Shown here piece by piece: positions 1 through 12,136 of a stretch of 64,000 nucleotides of DNA; position 1 is the stretch's first letter, and the number at the start of each line of letters is the position of its first letter. A program made the position numbers and the translations under genes. This DNA is from Semisulcospira habei (lineage: Eukaryota; Mollusca; Gastropoda; Semisulcospiridae): positions 207,957,539 through 208,021,538 of the forward strand of contig BTPG01000003.1 in the NCBI GenBank assembly GCA_036245525.1. Direction: 5' to 3'. Below the pieces are notes generated by a model. The model saw only the letters and a list, made by a program, of their open reading frames with translations, was not told the origin of the DNA and did not search any database.

Positions 1-103
1 GCCAACTACAGCTGCAATCCTTTAGGCAGACATACATTTAGGCCAGGGTGTCAACTATAGCTGCAGTCCTATATGCAGGCACACTTTTTAGGCCAGTATG
101 TCC
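1..103. repeat. Two tandem copies of a ~50-bp unit at the left edge
   Basis: Two consecutive units share the pattern caacta-agctgca-tcct followed by ggca and taggccag-gtgt, about 50 bp apart and roughly 80 percent identical by eye. The array is cut by the window edge, so its true length is unknown. Nothing coding overlaps it. Confidence 0.6.
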
Positions 104-1149
104 ACCATAACATAGGGTGTATGTGTGTTGGTCAGGCTATTTGTATAATAAGGTTCTGAGAAAACTTTATCCTTACTGCATGAACAGAATAGAATAAGAT
201 GTATAAACAGCAATATTGGAAACCAACACACATACCTGTATCCTGAGCACCAAACACCAATAGGTTCTAGTCTTTTGTAGTTGTTTTTATACATGGATAC
301 CACAAACGCAACATGCATGCGGGCTTACCAGTGGGGTACTTTACTTACAAACTTTTTTAATTGTGCAATGCTGATCAGCTATGTTTCTTCTTTATTTTAT
401 TTTATTTTTTTGTTTCTTTCAATGAGAGGGTGTACATGTATACGTTTTTGCATTTTTAGGTGCGCATGTGTGTTGACATGTACGTGGACAACTTGCATGA
501 AAAACGCATATATGAGTGTATTGATATATGTGTGTGCATGCACACTTTTATTGTTGTTTTATGTTTTCTTAGAGTAGGTACCAACTGTGGAGCTTTATCT
601 CGGATTAGAGAATGTAGATCTCTTAGATAGTATACACTGTCAGTACCAGAGAGAGTGTGCACATGGGTCTGCAGGTGCATATGTGTCACACTGTGCACAC
701 ATTCTTAAAAGCAATTCTCTGGGATTTTGTGTGTACTTTTTGTCACATATGTAAATTGTTAGATTTAATGAAACAATGGTACTTCAATAGCTAATTAAGA
801 TGGCAGTCTCAATAATATTTTAAATCAATTCACATGCGTCTGAGGTAGATATTCCAATACCATCGCCATTTTGAACATTGTCCATGGCAGACAGAAGTGG
901 CCAGACTGGGCTACTTTGCAATTTTTTTTGTTTCTGTGTATACTTCTTCTTAATGATTTGTGGTGTTCTTTTTTTTCTTTAGTGTTCCTTGTGCGTTTTT
1001 GTAAATATTGTCCTTGCTTTTGTATTGTCTTTTCTGTTGGGAGAGACAGGTTGTCACATATACTTTCAGGCTGTATTGTTCTTGTCTATGTTGATAGAAA
1101 GTGGCTAAGGGATTACTATAGCCCACCATGTGGAATACACGCCTGTACT
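104..1149. other. AT-rich stretch with no recognisable gene
   Basis: Short open frames here are rich in Cys, His, Thr and Tyr because of tg/ca-rich sequence and do not resemble proteins. I see no RNA gene, inverted repeat or transposon end. The last part may be the 5' leader of LINE-A, whose boundary I cannot place. Confidence 0.5.
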
Positions 1150-1162
1150 TTTCATATATTTT

Positions 1163-1907
1163 ATGGATAGGATAGTATCTTCTTGTAGCATGAATTGTAG
1201 CGGCCTCGGAGATCCGAAGAAACGGGATGACGTGGTGCATCTTTTGAGAGAAAAAGAATATAGCATATGCTTTCTACAAGAAACTCACTTTACGGAGAAA
1301 CAAGAGCATATCATCAGGGCGAAATGGGCCTATCAAGCTTTTTTTTTTAATTCTTATGCATCAAATGCAAAGGGTCTGGCTGTTCTAATTAACAATAATT
1401 TTGGTTTTAAACACCTTGGCCTGTATAATGACCCTGAGGGAAACTACATGATTCTTAAAACGCTTGTATGAAACTGTGTACTTGCTGGTTAATGTGCACG
1501 GGCCAAACAATGATTGTCCATCCTTTTATGAACAGTTGAAAAGCAAATTATGCGAATACGGGGATGTTCCTATGATTTTTGGAGGTGATTGGAATATGGT
1601 CTTGGACCCTAAGCTTGATTATCATAATTACAAGCGCACAAATAATCCACTTGCCAGAGAAAAGCTACCCGAGGTAATTGAAGAATTTAACTTGATAGAT
1701 ATTTGGAGACAAATGCACCCTAATGATACAATATTTACGTGGAGGAGAAGAAACCCCCTTCAGCAGGCCCGCCTGGACATTTTTCTTATATCGGACGCAG
1801 CTGCACATTATGGTAGTGGCTTCAGGGATCAGTGCATCATACAGATCCGATCACACTGTTATCTCTTTTGCTATCCAGTCGGGAAATTTAAGTTCAGATT
1901 CTTATAA
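1163..1907 (+). pseudogene. LINE-A endonuclease domain, frameshifted
   Basis: Two overlapping frames make up the endonuclease-exonuclease-phosphatase fold that nicks the target DNA. The first holds SMNCSGLGDP and FLQETHF, the second FGGDWNMVLD followed by an IDIWR segment. The catalytic Glu of QETH and the Asp of GGDWN are present. The frame changes near 1460-1471, where the first frame stops after ILKTLV. Further downstream a second shift occurs near 1850, since the SDHTVISFAIQ segment continues in the frame beginning at 1723. The start is the first Met before the conserved N-SGL block. The protein could not be made in one piece. Confidence 0.75.
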
Positions 1908-2100
1908 TAGGCATGGCCGTACTTTTTGGAAGTTTAATACCTCCTTGTTAAAGAATGCAGAGTATGTAACATCGGTGAAAAAGTGTATTTATGAAACAAA
2001 ATGTCGGTACGCACACCTGCTGTACCGGCATGAAGTTATCGATCAAATCCCTTCTCCCGATCTGCAGCTTGTAATTAATGATCAGTTATTTTTTTGAAAC

Positions 2101-4939
2101 TCTTCTTGCTCAGATTAGGGGAACTACAATAGCTTTCGCTTGTCACAAGAAGAAGGCGGAAAACGAGCGAGAAAAATGGCTGCTCAACAAAATTTAAGCT
2201 ATGGAAAATAGTCTGAGCCAGCCTAATCAGGGAGTTTTAGAGACTTTACAGCAGGAGTTGTATAACATTAGGGAATGGAGGATAGACGGGTTCGAATTAC
2301 AGCAAAAGCAAGATGGATAGGAGACGGGGGAAAAAATTCAAAATACTTTTGTGGGCTAGAAAAAAGACATTACACAAGTAAATTTATGAAGGTTATAGAA
2401 AACAACAATGGCGAAAAGATAACAGATCAGGTAGAAATTGTGAGGGAAGTGGAGGAGTACTATAGGGCATTAAATAAAAACAGAGATTCAGATTTACATG
2501 AGGTTGACTCGTCAGATTTTGACAGCTGTCTTTTTAGAAAGTTGTCAGAAGAACAGAGAGACAACTTGAAAGGCTATATAACGGAGGAGGAGGCTTTACA
2601 AGCTTTAAAGAATATGGAAAATGGGAAAACCCCAGGAAGTGACGGCTTCCCAGCGGAATTTTTCAATTTTTTGGGGAAGGACCTAGGGTCTTTCTTAGTG
2701 AGATCTATCAATGAAGGTTACGACCATGGGTCTTTGTCAGTCACACAAAGACATGGAATGATAACCCTTATTTCCAAAGGAGAAAAACCTAAACAATATT
2801 AAAAAAAATGGCGCCCAATATCCCTGCTTAAGGTCAGTTATAAAATTGCATCCGCATGTATCGCCAATAGAATAAAACAGGTTCTCCCTTGTATAATCCA
2901 TGAGGACCAGAGTGGTTTCATCTCCGGTAGATCAATCTCCGCCAATATTAGACTTCTGTATGATGTACTTCATAATACAGAGACATTTAAGAAACCTGGA
3001 TTGTTGTTGCTCATCGATTTCGAAAAAGCGTTTGACTCTGTTTCTCACTCATTTATTCAGAAAGCTTTAACAAAATTTAATTTTGGATGTAGCATCACAA
3101 AATGGGTGGAAATTTTTTATAAGAACAATGAATCTTGCCTGATTGTGAACAGCCAGGTATCTGGTCGCTTCTCTGTGGATCGTGGTTGTAGACAAGGGGA
3201 CCCCCTCTCACCTTACATCATTTTAATGTGTTGAACTGTTGGCTATAAAGTTGAGGAATAATAAGATCATTACAGGTATAAAATGCAAAGAACAGGAACT
3301 CTTAGTCTCACTTTTTGCTGATGATATGTCATTGTTTTTGGATGGGTCACAAAAATCATTTGATTCTGTCATCCTAGAATTGGAATTTTTTGCAGTTATT
3401 TCTGGGCTAAAAATTAATTTTGAGAAGACTATTGCTGTTTGGATTGGCACTGATAGGTTTTGTCTTACACGCTATGCCCCATATCTAAACATCTCCTGGA
3501 ATCCAGATACCTTCACAGTGCTGGGAGTGACCTTCTCTACAGAACTGTCTGATATCATACTTCTGAATTATAAACAGAAACTTGTAAAAATGAAGAAAAT
3601 TGTAAAGCAGTGGAAATTGCGAAATCTAACTCCTGTTGGAAGAAATGTTGTTTTCAAGTCCTTAATTCTTTCAATTTTTACTCACCTCTTCATCTCTCTG
3701 CCCTCTCCAGGGAGTGTAATTCTCAAAGAAATTAATAGTGCGATGTTTAACTTCATCTGGGGAGGGAAGAGAGACAAAGTGAAAAGAACCACAGTCAAGG
3801 TAATTGATATTGAAACTTTTTACAAGGCACTTAAGGTCACCTGGATTCGGAGAGTTCTGTCATCGGGTACTAACTGGAACCTTTTACTCTCATCTTTGTA
3901 TGGTAATATCAAACAGTGTGAGGTTTTTGGTGGTTACTTCCTAGAAAGTTTAGAGATGAAGAACCCCTTCTGGAAAGAAGTGGCTTCAATTTTTTAAGAA
4001 TATCATAACCTTTTCTGTCCCGCAAGTATCGATGCATTCAAAAGCGAACCATTGTTTTTTAACCCACGATTTCTGAAAAAGGATACTTCGAAATCTGTCG
4101 ACAAGTGGGGTTTGAAAAATATTTTTACAATTTGTGATGTTCTTGATGATAATGGGGACATTATTAGTTTCGATGTCTTTTGTGGAATTTTTGGTGCAGA
4201 TGTTTCTTTTCTCGAATACTATAGTAGAACAAGTGCTATACGAAAATACAAAAGAAAAATGTTACGAATATGGACCGATGCAGTTGATGTAACTGATTTG
4301 GGTACACCTTTGGGTGTTGTCTTTAAACATAAAAAGGGTACAAAAGATATATACAACGTTTTCGTAAATAAAACGACACCACCTACGTGTATTGAAAAAT
4401 GGAAAAACAAATATAATGACCTAAAGTGGAAAGCTATATTTGTGCATCCTATAACGGTCACACAGGACACCAAATTACGCTGGTTTCAGTATAGCATTGT
4501 CATAGAATACTGACAACCAATGTTTTCCTGTGCTATAGACAGTTAAAGGATTCAAACCTTTGTACCTTTTGTTCACTCTCTAAAGAGTCTATTGAACATT
4601 TATTTTTTGTGTGCACAGTGGTGCGTGCTTTCTGAGACGAATTACTGAGCAGACTAAAAGAAAAATGTGCTCATTGTGACAATTTTGAACTCTGTACAGA
4701 ATTAGTTGTGTTTGAGGTGAAAAATGGGCTGCGGACAGACCCAGTTCTTGACTTGCTCTTATTAATGGCAAAGCTTATTTTTTATTTACCGCTGCCGTTG
4801 TTTGAATAAGCAGCTAAACCTTTCTGTTTTTTTGGCAGAGTTCAAAAACAGATACTGTACAGAGAAATATGTATTTACTGTCAGAAAGAAACTTAGCCCT
4901 TTTACACGTCTGTGGCTGCCTTATTTGAACTTTGTGTAA
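2101..4939 (+). pseudogene. LINE-A reverse transcriptase and C-terminal region, frameshifted
   Basis: This is the RNA-directed DNA polymerase that copies the element at the nicked target. Visible motifs in order are KNSKYF-LEKR (linker), ALKNMENGKTPGSDG (RT motif 0-1), SGFISGRS, FEKAFDSV, RQGDPLSPY and FADDM, the family's catalytic Asp-Asp box. The frame is broken near 2290, by a stop near 2802, near 3234 (after the LSPY motif) and near 3997. The C-terminal part at 4052-4939 holds a Cys-x2-Cys-x8-His-x4-Cys motif typical of L1/Tx1 proteins. The reading frame is too damaged for activity. Confidence 0.8.
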
Positions 4940-5089
4940 ATAATTAATTTCTGTCACCTATCTTGTTAATCTGTGTAGACTGCAGTTGGGTTCGGTTTGG
5001 CCTGTTATGATTCACCGTTACTTCCTGCTGAATTTTGGCAACTATCCGTTCACCAATACATGCATGCACAAAACAAATTCCAGGAACAG

Positions 5090-5198
<109 letters not shown>

Positions 5199-5388
5199 AC
5201 ACACATTAATTTAATTAAATTAACTGTTTTTAACATAATTTATTATCAGTTTGGGTATTACGATTTTTAGTTCTTTAGTATTTGTGTTGTACTTGTTTGC
5301 GGTCCATATGTGTTCATGTAATTAATCTTGAAAAATGTTCAATAAAAATAAAAATAAAAATAATTTTTAAAAAGTTTAAAAAAAAAAT

Positions 5389-6360
5389 CAAAACATCAGC
5401 TTCGGGATGTAATGGATTAACACACATCCTTGTTCACTTGGAGCCACTTAGCGGACACATGAATTGAATTCGGAGTTCAAAATCGCATACACTTGAGACA
5501 TGATGGTTTGAAAAGTTGGCCCGCGCACGGTCGTACGCGGGCCAACGGCGGCCGACTTCGGCCCGATGGCCTTTGCGCATTGGGTGGAGCCTCAATAACA
5601 GGCAGAATATAATACTGGCTTGCATCAGTTTAACTGTAGGTGCAAGCTCAGCATAATTTGCTATCTATTGTGCAAGATACGTGATCGTGACTATTTGTGT
5701 AGTCCAGCGTTTAGTCTTCAACATAGGTGGTCATGTGGTCAGTACCGGTGTGGATTCTGTGGTCCTGTCTGACAGTTCGACTCGTCTCGTGTCATGGACA
5801 TTTTGGTGAGTTTGATTCTCTGTCTATTTTAATTAAGGGATAATGTTTCATCTTTCTGCTCCTAACTGTTTGAACATGTCAATGGCACAAACTAAGTTTA
5901 TGGCGGAGTGAAAAGGCTGATTGTGTTGCAGTATTGGTGATTACATTGACGTCAAAAGATCGGATACTCCATCACTCTCAATTCAGAGCTAACAGCTAAC
6001 GTCACAGGCATAGTATTATCGTTGCGTAGTTTGTCACAGGATCGGATCTCGGGGTGGGGTGTGTAGTTGGGGTTGGGTGGGAGAGGACAGGGATTCCGCA
6101 GAGAACCCATCTTGAAGTGAACTACAATGTATTGATCCATAACAATCCTGAACAAAAAAAAAAAAAAACCGTATAAGAATCCTTTATAATTGTGGACATG
6201 ACATGGATGATTTAACCCTGCACCACCCTCGCCCCTCCTCTTTTTGATTTGATGTTCACTACACGAATGGCCCTTGGTATGGACTGAAATGGATTGGATT
6301 GGTTTGGAAAGGATTGGAATAAATGGATGGATGCATAAATGAATGATGAAATAGATGGCT
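5389..6360. other. Gene-less interval with a hairpin and a segment shared with 47 kb
   Basis: No coding region is recognisable. Positions 5516-5545 hold a perfect 10-bp inverted repeat (ttggcccgcg / cgcgggccaa) with a 10-nt loop. Positions 5726-5771 match 47305-47350 at about 39 of 46 bases. A splice-donor-like gtgagt follows atggacattttg at about 5792-5803, so a host 5' exon is possible but unproven. Confidence 0.4.
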
Positions 6361-6361
6361 G

Positions 6362-6437
6362 GATCCATCCATCTGTCTATCCATCCATCCATCCATTCAT
6401 CCATTTATCCATCCATCCATCCATCCATCCAGCCATT

Positions 6438-6472
<35 letters not shown>

Positions 6473-6662
6473 GATAAGGGTCATTAGCCTCTTTCTCTAT
6501 TTCTCACATGTTCAGTGTCTTATGAAGGCTTTCCATGGAGTTTCTAATGTGCGCAATACAAATTGACAATGAATTAGAACGAATAAATGGATGGATGTAT
6601 AGGTAAATAAATTCGTGCATCCATCCATCCATCCATCCATCCATCCATCCATCCATCCATCA
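6362..6662. repeat. (ATCC)n tetranucleotide repeats, two blocks
   Basis: An atcc/catc array covers about 6362-6473 and a second block about 6617-6662, with a degenerate ggat stretch between them around 6585-6600 in the opposite sense. The open frames of Ile-His-Pro-Ser repeats are artefacts. Confidence 0.9.
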
Positions 6663-6715
6663 GTCCATTCTGCCATCCACCGATCCATTAAGAAGTAAAA
6701 ACTGGCAGCCTCTGC

Positions 6716-6901
6716 TCTTCCTCTGATACATGTAAATTTCGCCTTTCTAATTTCAAATGTAAAACACGTGGCGGTCGTGCCTTCTCCCATCTTGGCCCCG
6801 CAACTTGAAACAGCCTCCCCGCCCCTGTCCGTAACTGTTAAACGCTTAACTCATTCAAATCACTTCTCAAAACCCACCACTACGACGCTGCCTTTTACTA
6901 G
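6716..6901 (+). pseudogene. L2/CR1-like LINE C-terminal remnant
   Basis: In one frame the translation shows [15 protein letters not shown], a stop where Trp is expected, then [10 protein letters not shown], another stop, and [12 protein letters not shown]. This order (GRAFS, WNSLP, FKSLLKTH) is the conserved C-terminus of L2/CR1-clade reverse transcriptase proteins and matches the end of the better-preserved copy at about 40540-40650. Two in-frame stops show it is dead. The fragment ends a few dozen bases before a TA array. Confidence 0.7.
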
Positions 6902-6944
6902 TTCATTTCCCCAGACATGCACAATTCATTAACACTGTTGTCAC

Positions 6945-7632
<688 letters not shown>

Positions 7633-7662
7633 TCTCTTGGCTTGACTTCGCGAACGAAGATA

Positions 7663-9448
7663 CTATAGGAAAAGTCTATGGGGGTTGCCCATGACGTCTG
7701 CAGGCATGCTCGTGACTGCGGAGGCCGATCCGGGACAGGCAGGTTCGACCACAGTGGCTGCAGAGGGAGGTCTGACCAGGGTTCTGAGTTGCGGCATCTC
7801 TGTTTTTTCTCCTGAACCGCTTGTCTTTAAGGCTGGCTCTGCGCGAGTCCTCAAAGGAGACAGCTGCCTTGTAAATGGTGGAGCGCCATGGGTCACGGTC
7901 CGCAGCAAGTGACGACCACTGACGGTGGTCGATTTGGCAGGCACTAAGTGACATCTTGTATCTCTTTGTATCTCTTCTTTGGTGCCCCTCTGTCTCTGTG
8001 TCCAGTGGCGAGCTCGCCGAAAAGGGTGATCTTGGTTAGGCGATGATCCTCCATCCTGGAGACGTGCCCCGCCCAGGGGAGCTGTGTCCGCAGCTGCAAA
8101 GACTCGATGCTCACAGTTTCTTCCTGTTTAAGGACCTCGACTTTGGTGACATAGTCACTCCAGTGAATGCCCAGGATTGTACGCATGCAGAACTGGTGGA
8201 AGCGTTCGAGGAGTCGTAGTTGGCTGCGGTAGAGGGCCCAGGACTCGGAACCATACAGCAGAGTTGTGAGGACGACAGCTCTGTACACGCTGATCTTGGT
8301 GCCTGTTTTCAGCTGTTGATTGTGTCACACCCGCTTATATAGACGCCCGAAAGCACGTTCGCTTTTGCCATCCTGCTGTCCAGCTTCTTGTCCAGCTTGG
8401 CGTCTGATGCGATGATGCAGCCAAGGTAGGTAAATTGGTGCACTGACTTCAGTTTAGAATCGCCGATGGTGATGTGGGGAGGGCGATGCTCTACCTTGGG
8501 TGACGGCTGATGGAGGACCTCTGTCTTTTTCAGACTGACCTCGAGTCCAAAGAGCTGGGCAGCGTCTGCGAAGCAGGATGTGATACGCTGCAGGGCTCTC
8601 TCTCTGTGTGCAACGAGGGCAGCGTCGTCAGCAAAGAGCAGCTCACGAATCAGTTGGTCTAGGGTTTTGGTGTGGGCCAGCAGTCGTCTGACGTTGAACA
8701 GACTGCCATCGAGACCATACCTGATGTACACTGCAACGTCATCGTCGATGTCCACTGTGGACTGTTTCAACATCATGCTAAAATAGATTATGAAGAGGGT
8801 CGGTGCTAGCACACAGCCCTGCTTCACACCGTTGAGAATGGGGAATGGTTCTGAGAGGTCATTGGTGAGTCTGACCTGGCCTTGCTGGTCCTCGTGCAGC
8901 TGGACGATCATGCTGAGGAACTTTGGGGGACAGGCAAGTCGCTCCAGGATCTGCCACATGCCTTGCCTGCTGACAGTGTCGAACGCTTTTGTTAGGTCGA
9001 CAAACGTTACATACAACCCTTTGTTCTGCTCGCGGCACTTCTCCTGGAGCTGTCTCAGCACAAAGACCATGTCGGTGGTGCTCTTGTTGGCTCTGAATCC
9101 ACACTGGCCCTCTGGTAGGTGGTCTTCTGCGATGGCAGGTACCAGCCGATTCAGGAGCAGCCTTGCAAGAATTTTCCCAGCAATGGACAGCAGGGTAATT
9201 CCACGATAGTTGGAGCAGGCGGACTTCTCGCCTTTGTTCTTGTACAGGGTGATGATGACTGCATCGCCGAGATCCTTTGGTAGTGTTCCTTCCTCCCAGC
9301 AGCAGAGAAAGAGGTCTTGGAGCGTGTTATGCAGTGCTGGGCCTCCATGTTTCCAGATCTCTGGTGGGATTCCATCAATGCATGCTGCTTTGCCACTCTT
9401 GAGCTGGTGGATGGCTGTGAGGGTCTCTTCAGCAGTGGACGGTTTCAA
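7663..9448 (-). pseudogene. LINE-B copy 1 reverse transcriptase and C2H2 tail
   Basis: The minus-strand frame 9448-8309 carries LKSGKAACIDGIPPEIWKHG, YRGITLLSIAGKILA, GQCGFRANKSTTDMV, VDLTKAFDTVSR, GVKQGCVLAPTLF and LLFADDAALV, the full order of RT motifs including the catalytic FADD. A second frame (8288-7944) continues with VLTTLLYGSESWAL and ILGIHWSDYVTKVEVL. A third (7954-7663) holds the terminal [21 protein letters not shown], a C2H2-type finger probably used to bind nucleic acid. Two frameshifts, near 8310 and near 7960, separate these pieces. Copy 3 keeps the RT and the following region in one frame, which confirms the shift near 8310 as damage. Confidence 0.85.
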
Positions 9449-10130
9449 CCTTTACTGGGAGGTGTGGGATTTGGAGGATGACTGCTTCTTGAACAGTGTG
9501 CTCAGCACTGAAGAGGTCCTGGAAGTATTTTGATTAGCGGTTTAAGATGGAGTTATTATCTGTGAGGAGTGCCTGTCCATCAGCGTTTCGCATGGGACTT
9601 TGTATCAGGTGCCTAGGGCCATACACTGCTTTCAGTGCTTCGTACAAGCCCCTGCAGTCACCGTTGTCAGTGAAAAGTTGGGTCCTCTTTGCGAGTCTGG
9701 TCCCACCAGTAGTTCTGGAGATCTCTGAGCTTGCGCTGGAGACTGCTGCAGACGAGGCGGAAGGCAGACTTCTTCACATGGCAGGAAGGCTGGGCTAGCT
9801 GGGCCTGATGGGCGGCTCTTTTTTTTTACTAAGAGTTCCTGGATCTCTACGTCGTTTTCGTCAAACCAGTCTTTGTTCCTCTTTCTAGCGAAACCCAACA
9901 CTTCTGCAGAGGATTTTGCGATAGCCGTTTTCAGTTGTTCCCAGAGTGTTTCAGTGGAGGAGTTTGTTGGGTCAGCTGTGTCTGTGAGCCTGCGCTGTAA
10001 ATCTGTCTGAAAGGCAGCTTTTACGTCGTCACGCTGAAGGCTGGCAACATCAAGCTTTTTCTTGGGGGGCCCCCCTTTCTTGGGTTTTGGCTTGAAGTAG
10101 AGCCTGAGTTTGCAGCGGACAAGGCGGGGG

Positions 10131-10892
10131 TCAGTGTGACACTGCGCTGCGCATCACTCTGGTGAGGAGGACGTCACTGCGGTCCCTCTGACGCACTAGG
10201 ACATGGTCGATTAGGTGCCAGTGTTTGGAGCGAGGATGCATCCAGGTGGTCTTTCGACTGTCCTTTTGCTGTAAAGTAGTGTTGGTGATGACAAGCTGCT
10301 GCTCTGCACAAAACTCCAACAGTAGGCAGCCATTGTCATTGCAGTTCCCGACGCCATGCTTGCCGAGGACTCCTTTCCAAGCTTCAGAGTCCTGGCCCAC
10401 TCTGGCGTTGTAGTCGCCAAGGATGATGACTTTGTCGTCTGCAGAGGTGCTCTGTAGGAGGCTGCGCAGATCAGTGTAGAACTTGTCCTTTTCTGCAGGC
10501 TCTGCCAGGAGGGTTGGGGAGTACACACTGAGAAGGGTGACGTGTTGCTGATGTTTCAGTGGGAGCCGCATGGACATTATGCGGTCTGAGTGACCCGTTG
10601 GTAGGTTTTCCTGCTTAGTCGCAATGGAGGTCTTGACCATGAAGCCTACGCCTGAGAGCCGTCTTTCTGATGCAGACTTGCCTGACCAGTAGAGGGTATA
10701 GCCAGCGCCAAGTTCTTGCAGACTGCCTTCGTCCGGGAGGTGTACTTCGCTGAGCGCGGAGATGTCGATGTTTAACCTTCGCAATTCATGGGCAATAAGA
10801 GCAGAGCGACGTTCGGGGCGTCCGCTGTCTGCTGTGTCGAGCATGGTTCGGATGTTCCAGCATGCTACGTTGAGTCCGGTCGTGGTCGTCAT
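10131..10892 (-). pseudogene. LINE-B copy 1 endonuclease domain
   Basis: A 253-residue open frame starting MTTTTGLNVACWNIRTM, the same start seen in copy 2. Endonuclease motifs visible are NIRT, SEVHL (catalytic Glu), SGVGFMV, SVYSPT, LGDYNARVG and IDHVLVR. It is the domain that nicks target DNA for target-primed reverse transcription. The frame stops at 10131 and the connector to the RT domain (about 10130-9450) is open only in scattered frames, so the single polyprotein is broken here. Confidence 0.85.
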
Positions 10893-11818
10893 TAGAGTGG
10901 GTCCGTTTCTTTTACTTGTTTTCTGATCGCAGGAGAAGATGCCCGTTGACCGCGGCTAGCCACCTGGGGTTGTGAGGGGATGAGCTTTGTTTAGGCCACC
11001 TTTTCTGGCCCCTCTCCGTGTGGAGCAAGCAGTGCTGTCCCTTGAGAAGGCTGCTTGGTCGTTCAGGGTGTGCCGAGTGACGTTGTCATCCCCAGGTCAA
11101 CATCAGGCGACCAATATCCTAAACCGCCTGCATGCATGTTTGAGACTGCGGCTTCCAGTGACATCTTTTACCTGCTGTTTCGTCCCTCGCCCGTCGCTAC
11201 AGGACTTGGAATGGTCTGTGTCATGGTCCATGGACGTTTCCTAAAGCCTGCGCGGTGGAGCATTTTGGTGAAGTGCAGTGCGCGCAGTACTGGCCCCACC
11301 CTTTAAACCCTTGGTTCGTCTGCCATGGCCTAGCAAGCTGGGACGATAGCATCGAGGTCCTCGGGTCGTAGGTTTTATATCAGACTGTCCTTCTCCTAGT
11401 CTCTGGCTCAAAAACCTTCCCCGGAGACACGGGGGCTTTGAAGTCAGGGTTTTCCTCCCTTAGCCTTTCCGCAGCCAAGCGGCCAGGCCTGCAAGGCAGC
11501 AGGACAATGATGATTAATTTTCGAGGTTCTCTCCTCTAGATCCGCCGTGTTTAGCCTGTGGGCTCGTGCTGCCCAGTTTTTGAGGTCACATCGGAGAGGA
11601 TATCGCCAGGGACCACGCACGGACGGTCTTGGGATAGAGGGATGCTATGCTAGTCCGGAGGGATTACACACGAGGGTGCCTCACGAAGGCCAAGAGGCCC
11701 TAGACTAGGATGATCCCGGGGGAGGCGCTGTAAGAGTTCCCCACTACCCGCACCACCAACGCAACTCATTCCCCTGGGGCCCCCACCCTTTGAGTCAGGC
11801 AAAGACCCCTTGACCCCT

Positions 11819-12136
11819 CCTCTGAACACCTACAACATAAAGCTGTAGGGACTACCCCCAGGCGCCCCGCCATCCGCTGGAGAATATCCAGTCCTCCCCC
11901 CGAGGAGGGATGCTAGAAAATATTCCCAAACAGATATTCGACCTGCTGAGTAGATTTAAAGTTTTTGCCGCCTACAACCGGTTTCGCCCCAAGAGGGGGC
12001 TCTTCAGGTAGGCATACGTCGTAACCTGAAATTGCAAACGCAACGTATGTACTAGACAGCCGCCTCCAGAATGTACCGGTAGCACCGCTAGCACAGCGCG
12101 GAATGCTTCCCTAATGCTTTATGCGGTGTTACAGTG
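11819..12136 (-). mobile_element. Family X segment 2 with hammerhead
   Basis: Positions 11822-12021 are an inverted copy of about 14578-14775 (roughly 200 bp, over 90 percent identical by eye), forming the arms of a large inverted repeat. The arm contains a hammerhead ribozyme on the minus strand. Inward of it, 12022-12136 is family X sequence with no coding content, interrupted by the solo LTR at 12137. Confidence 0.75.
11970..12013 (-). ncRNA. Type I hammerhead ribozyme, family X copy a
   Basis: Read on the minus strand the 44 nt are: stem I GCCTAC, core CTGAAGA, stem II GCCCC-CTCTT-GGGGC (5 perfect pairs), core GAA, palindromic stem III ACCGGT, cleavage-site base T, stem I GTAGGC. All invariant core positions (CUGANGA and GAA) are present, stem I pairs perfectly over 6 bp, and the cleavage triplet is GUU, an allowed NUH. 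The very short palindromic stem III is typical of the minimal hammerheads of Penelope-like elements, which are thought to act as dimers. Confidence 0.8.

Larger units (their letters stand above)
7633..11818 (-). mobile_element. LINE-B copy 1: full-length non-LTR retrotransposon
   Basis: The element runs from a 5' UTR of about 920 bp (11818-10893) through endonuclease, reverse transcriptase and a C-terminal C2H2 finger, to a 3' end reading caagccaagag. It interrupts family X. The flanks ccactgaac (7624-7632) and cctctgaac (11819-11827) match at 8 of 9 bases and are read as the target duplication. The 5' UTR matches that of copy 2 at 42973, which fixes the full length at about 4.2 kb. The clade is uncertain; the endonuclease resembles those often labelled craniofacial development protein 2-like (RTE/BovB-type). 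Confidence 0.88.

Noticed and set aside
6339..6790. Ile-His-Pro-Ser and Asp-Gly-Trp-Met repeat frames
   Set aside because: They translate the ATCC tetranucleotide array on either strand.
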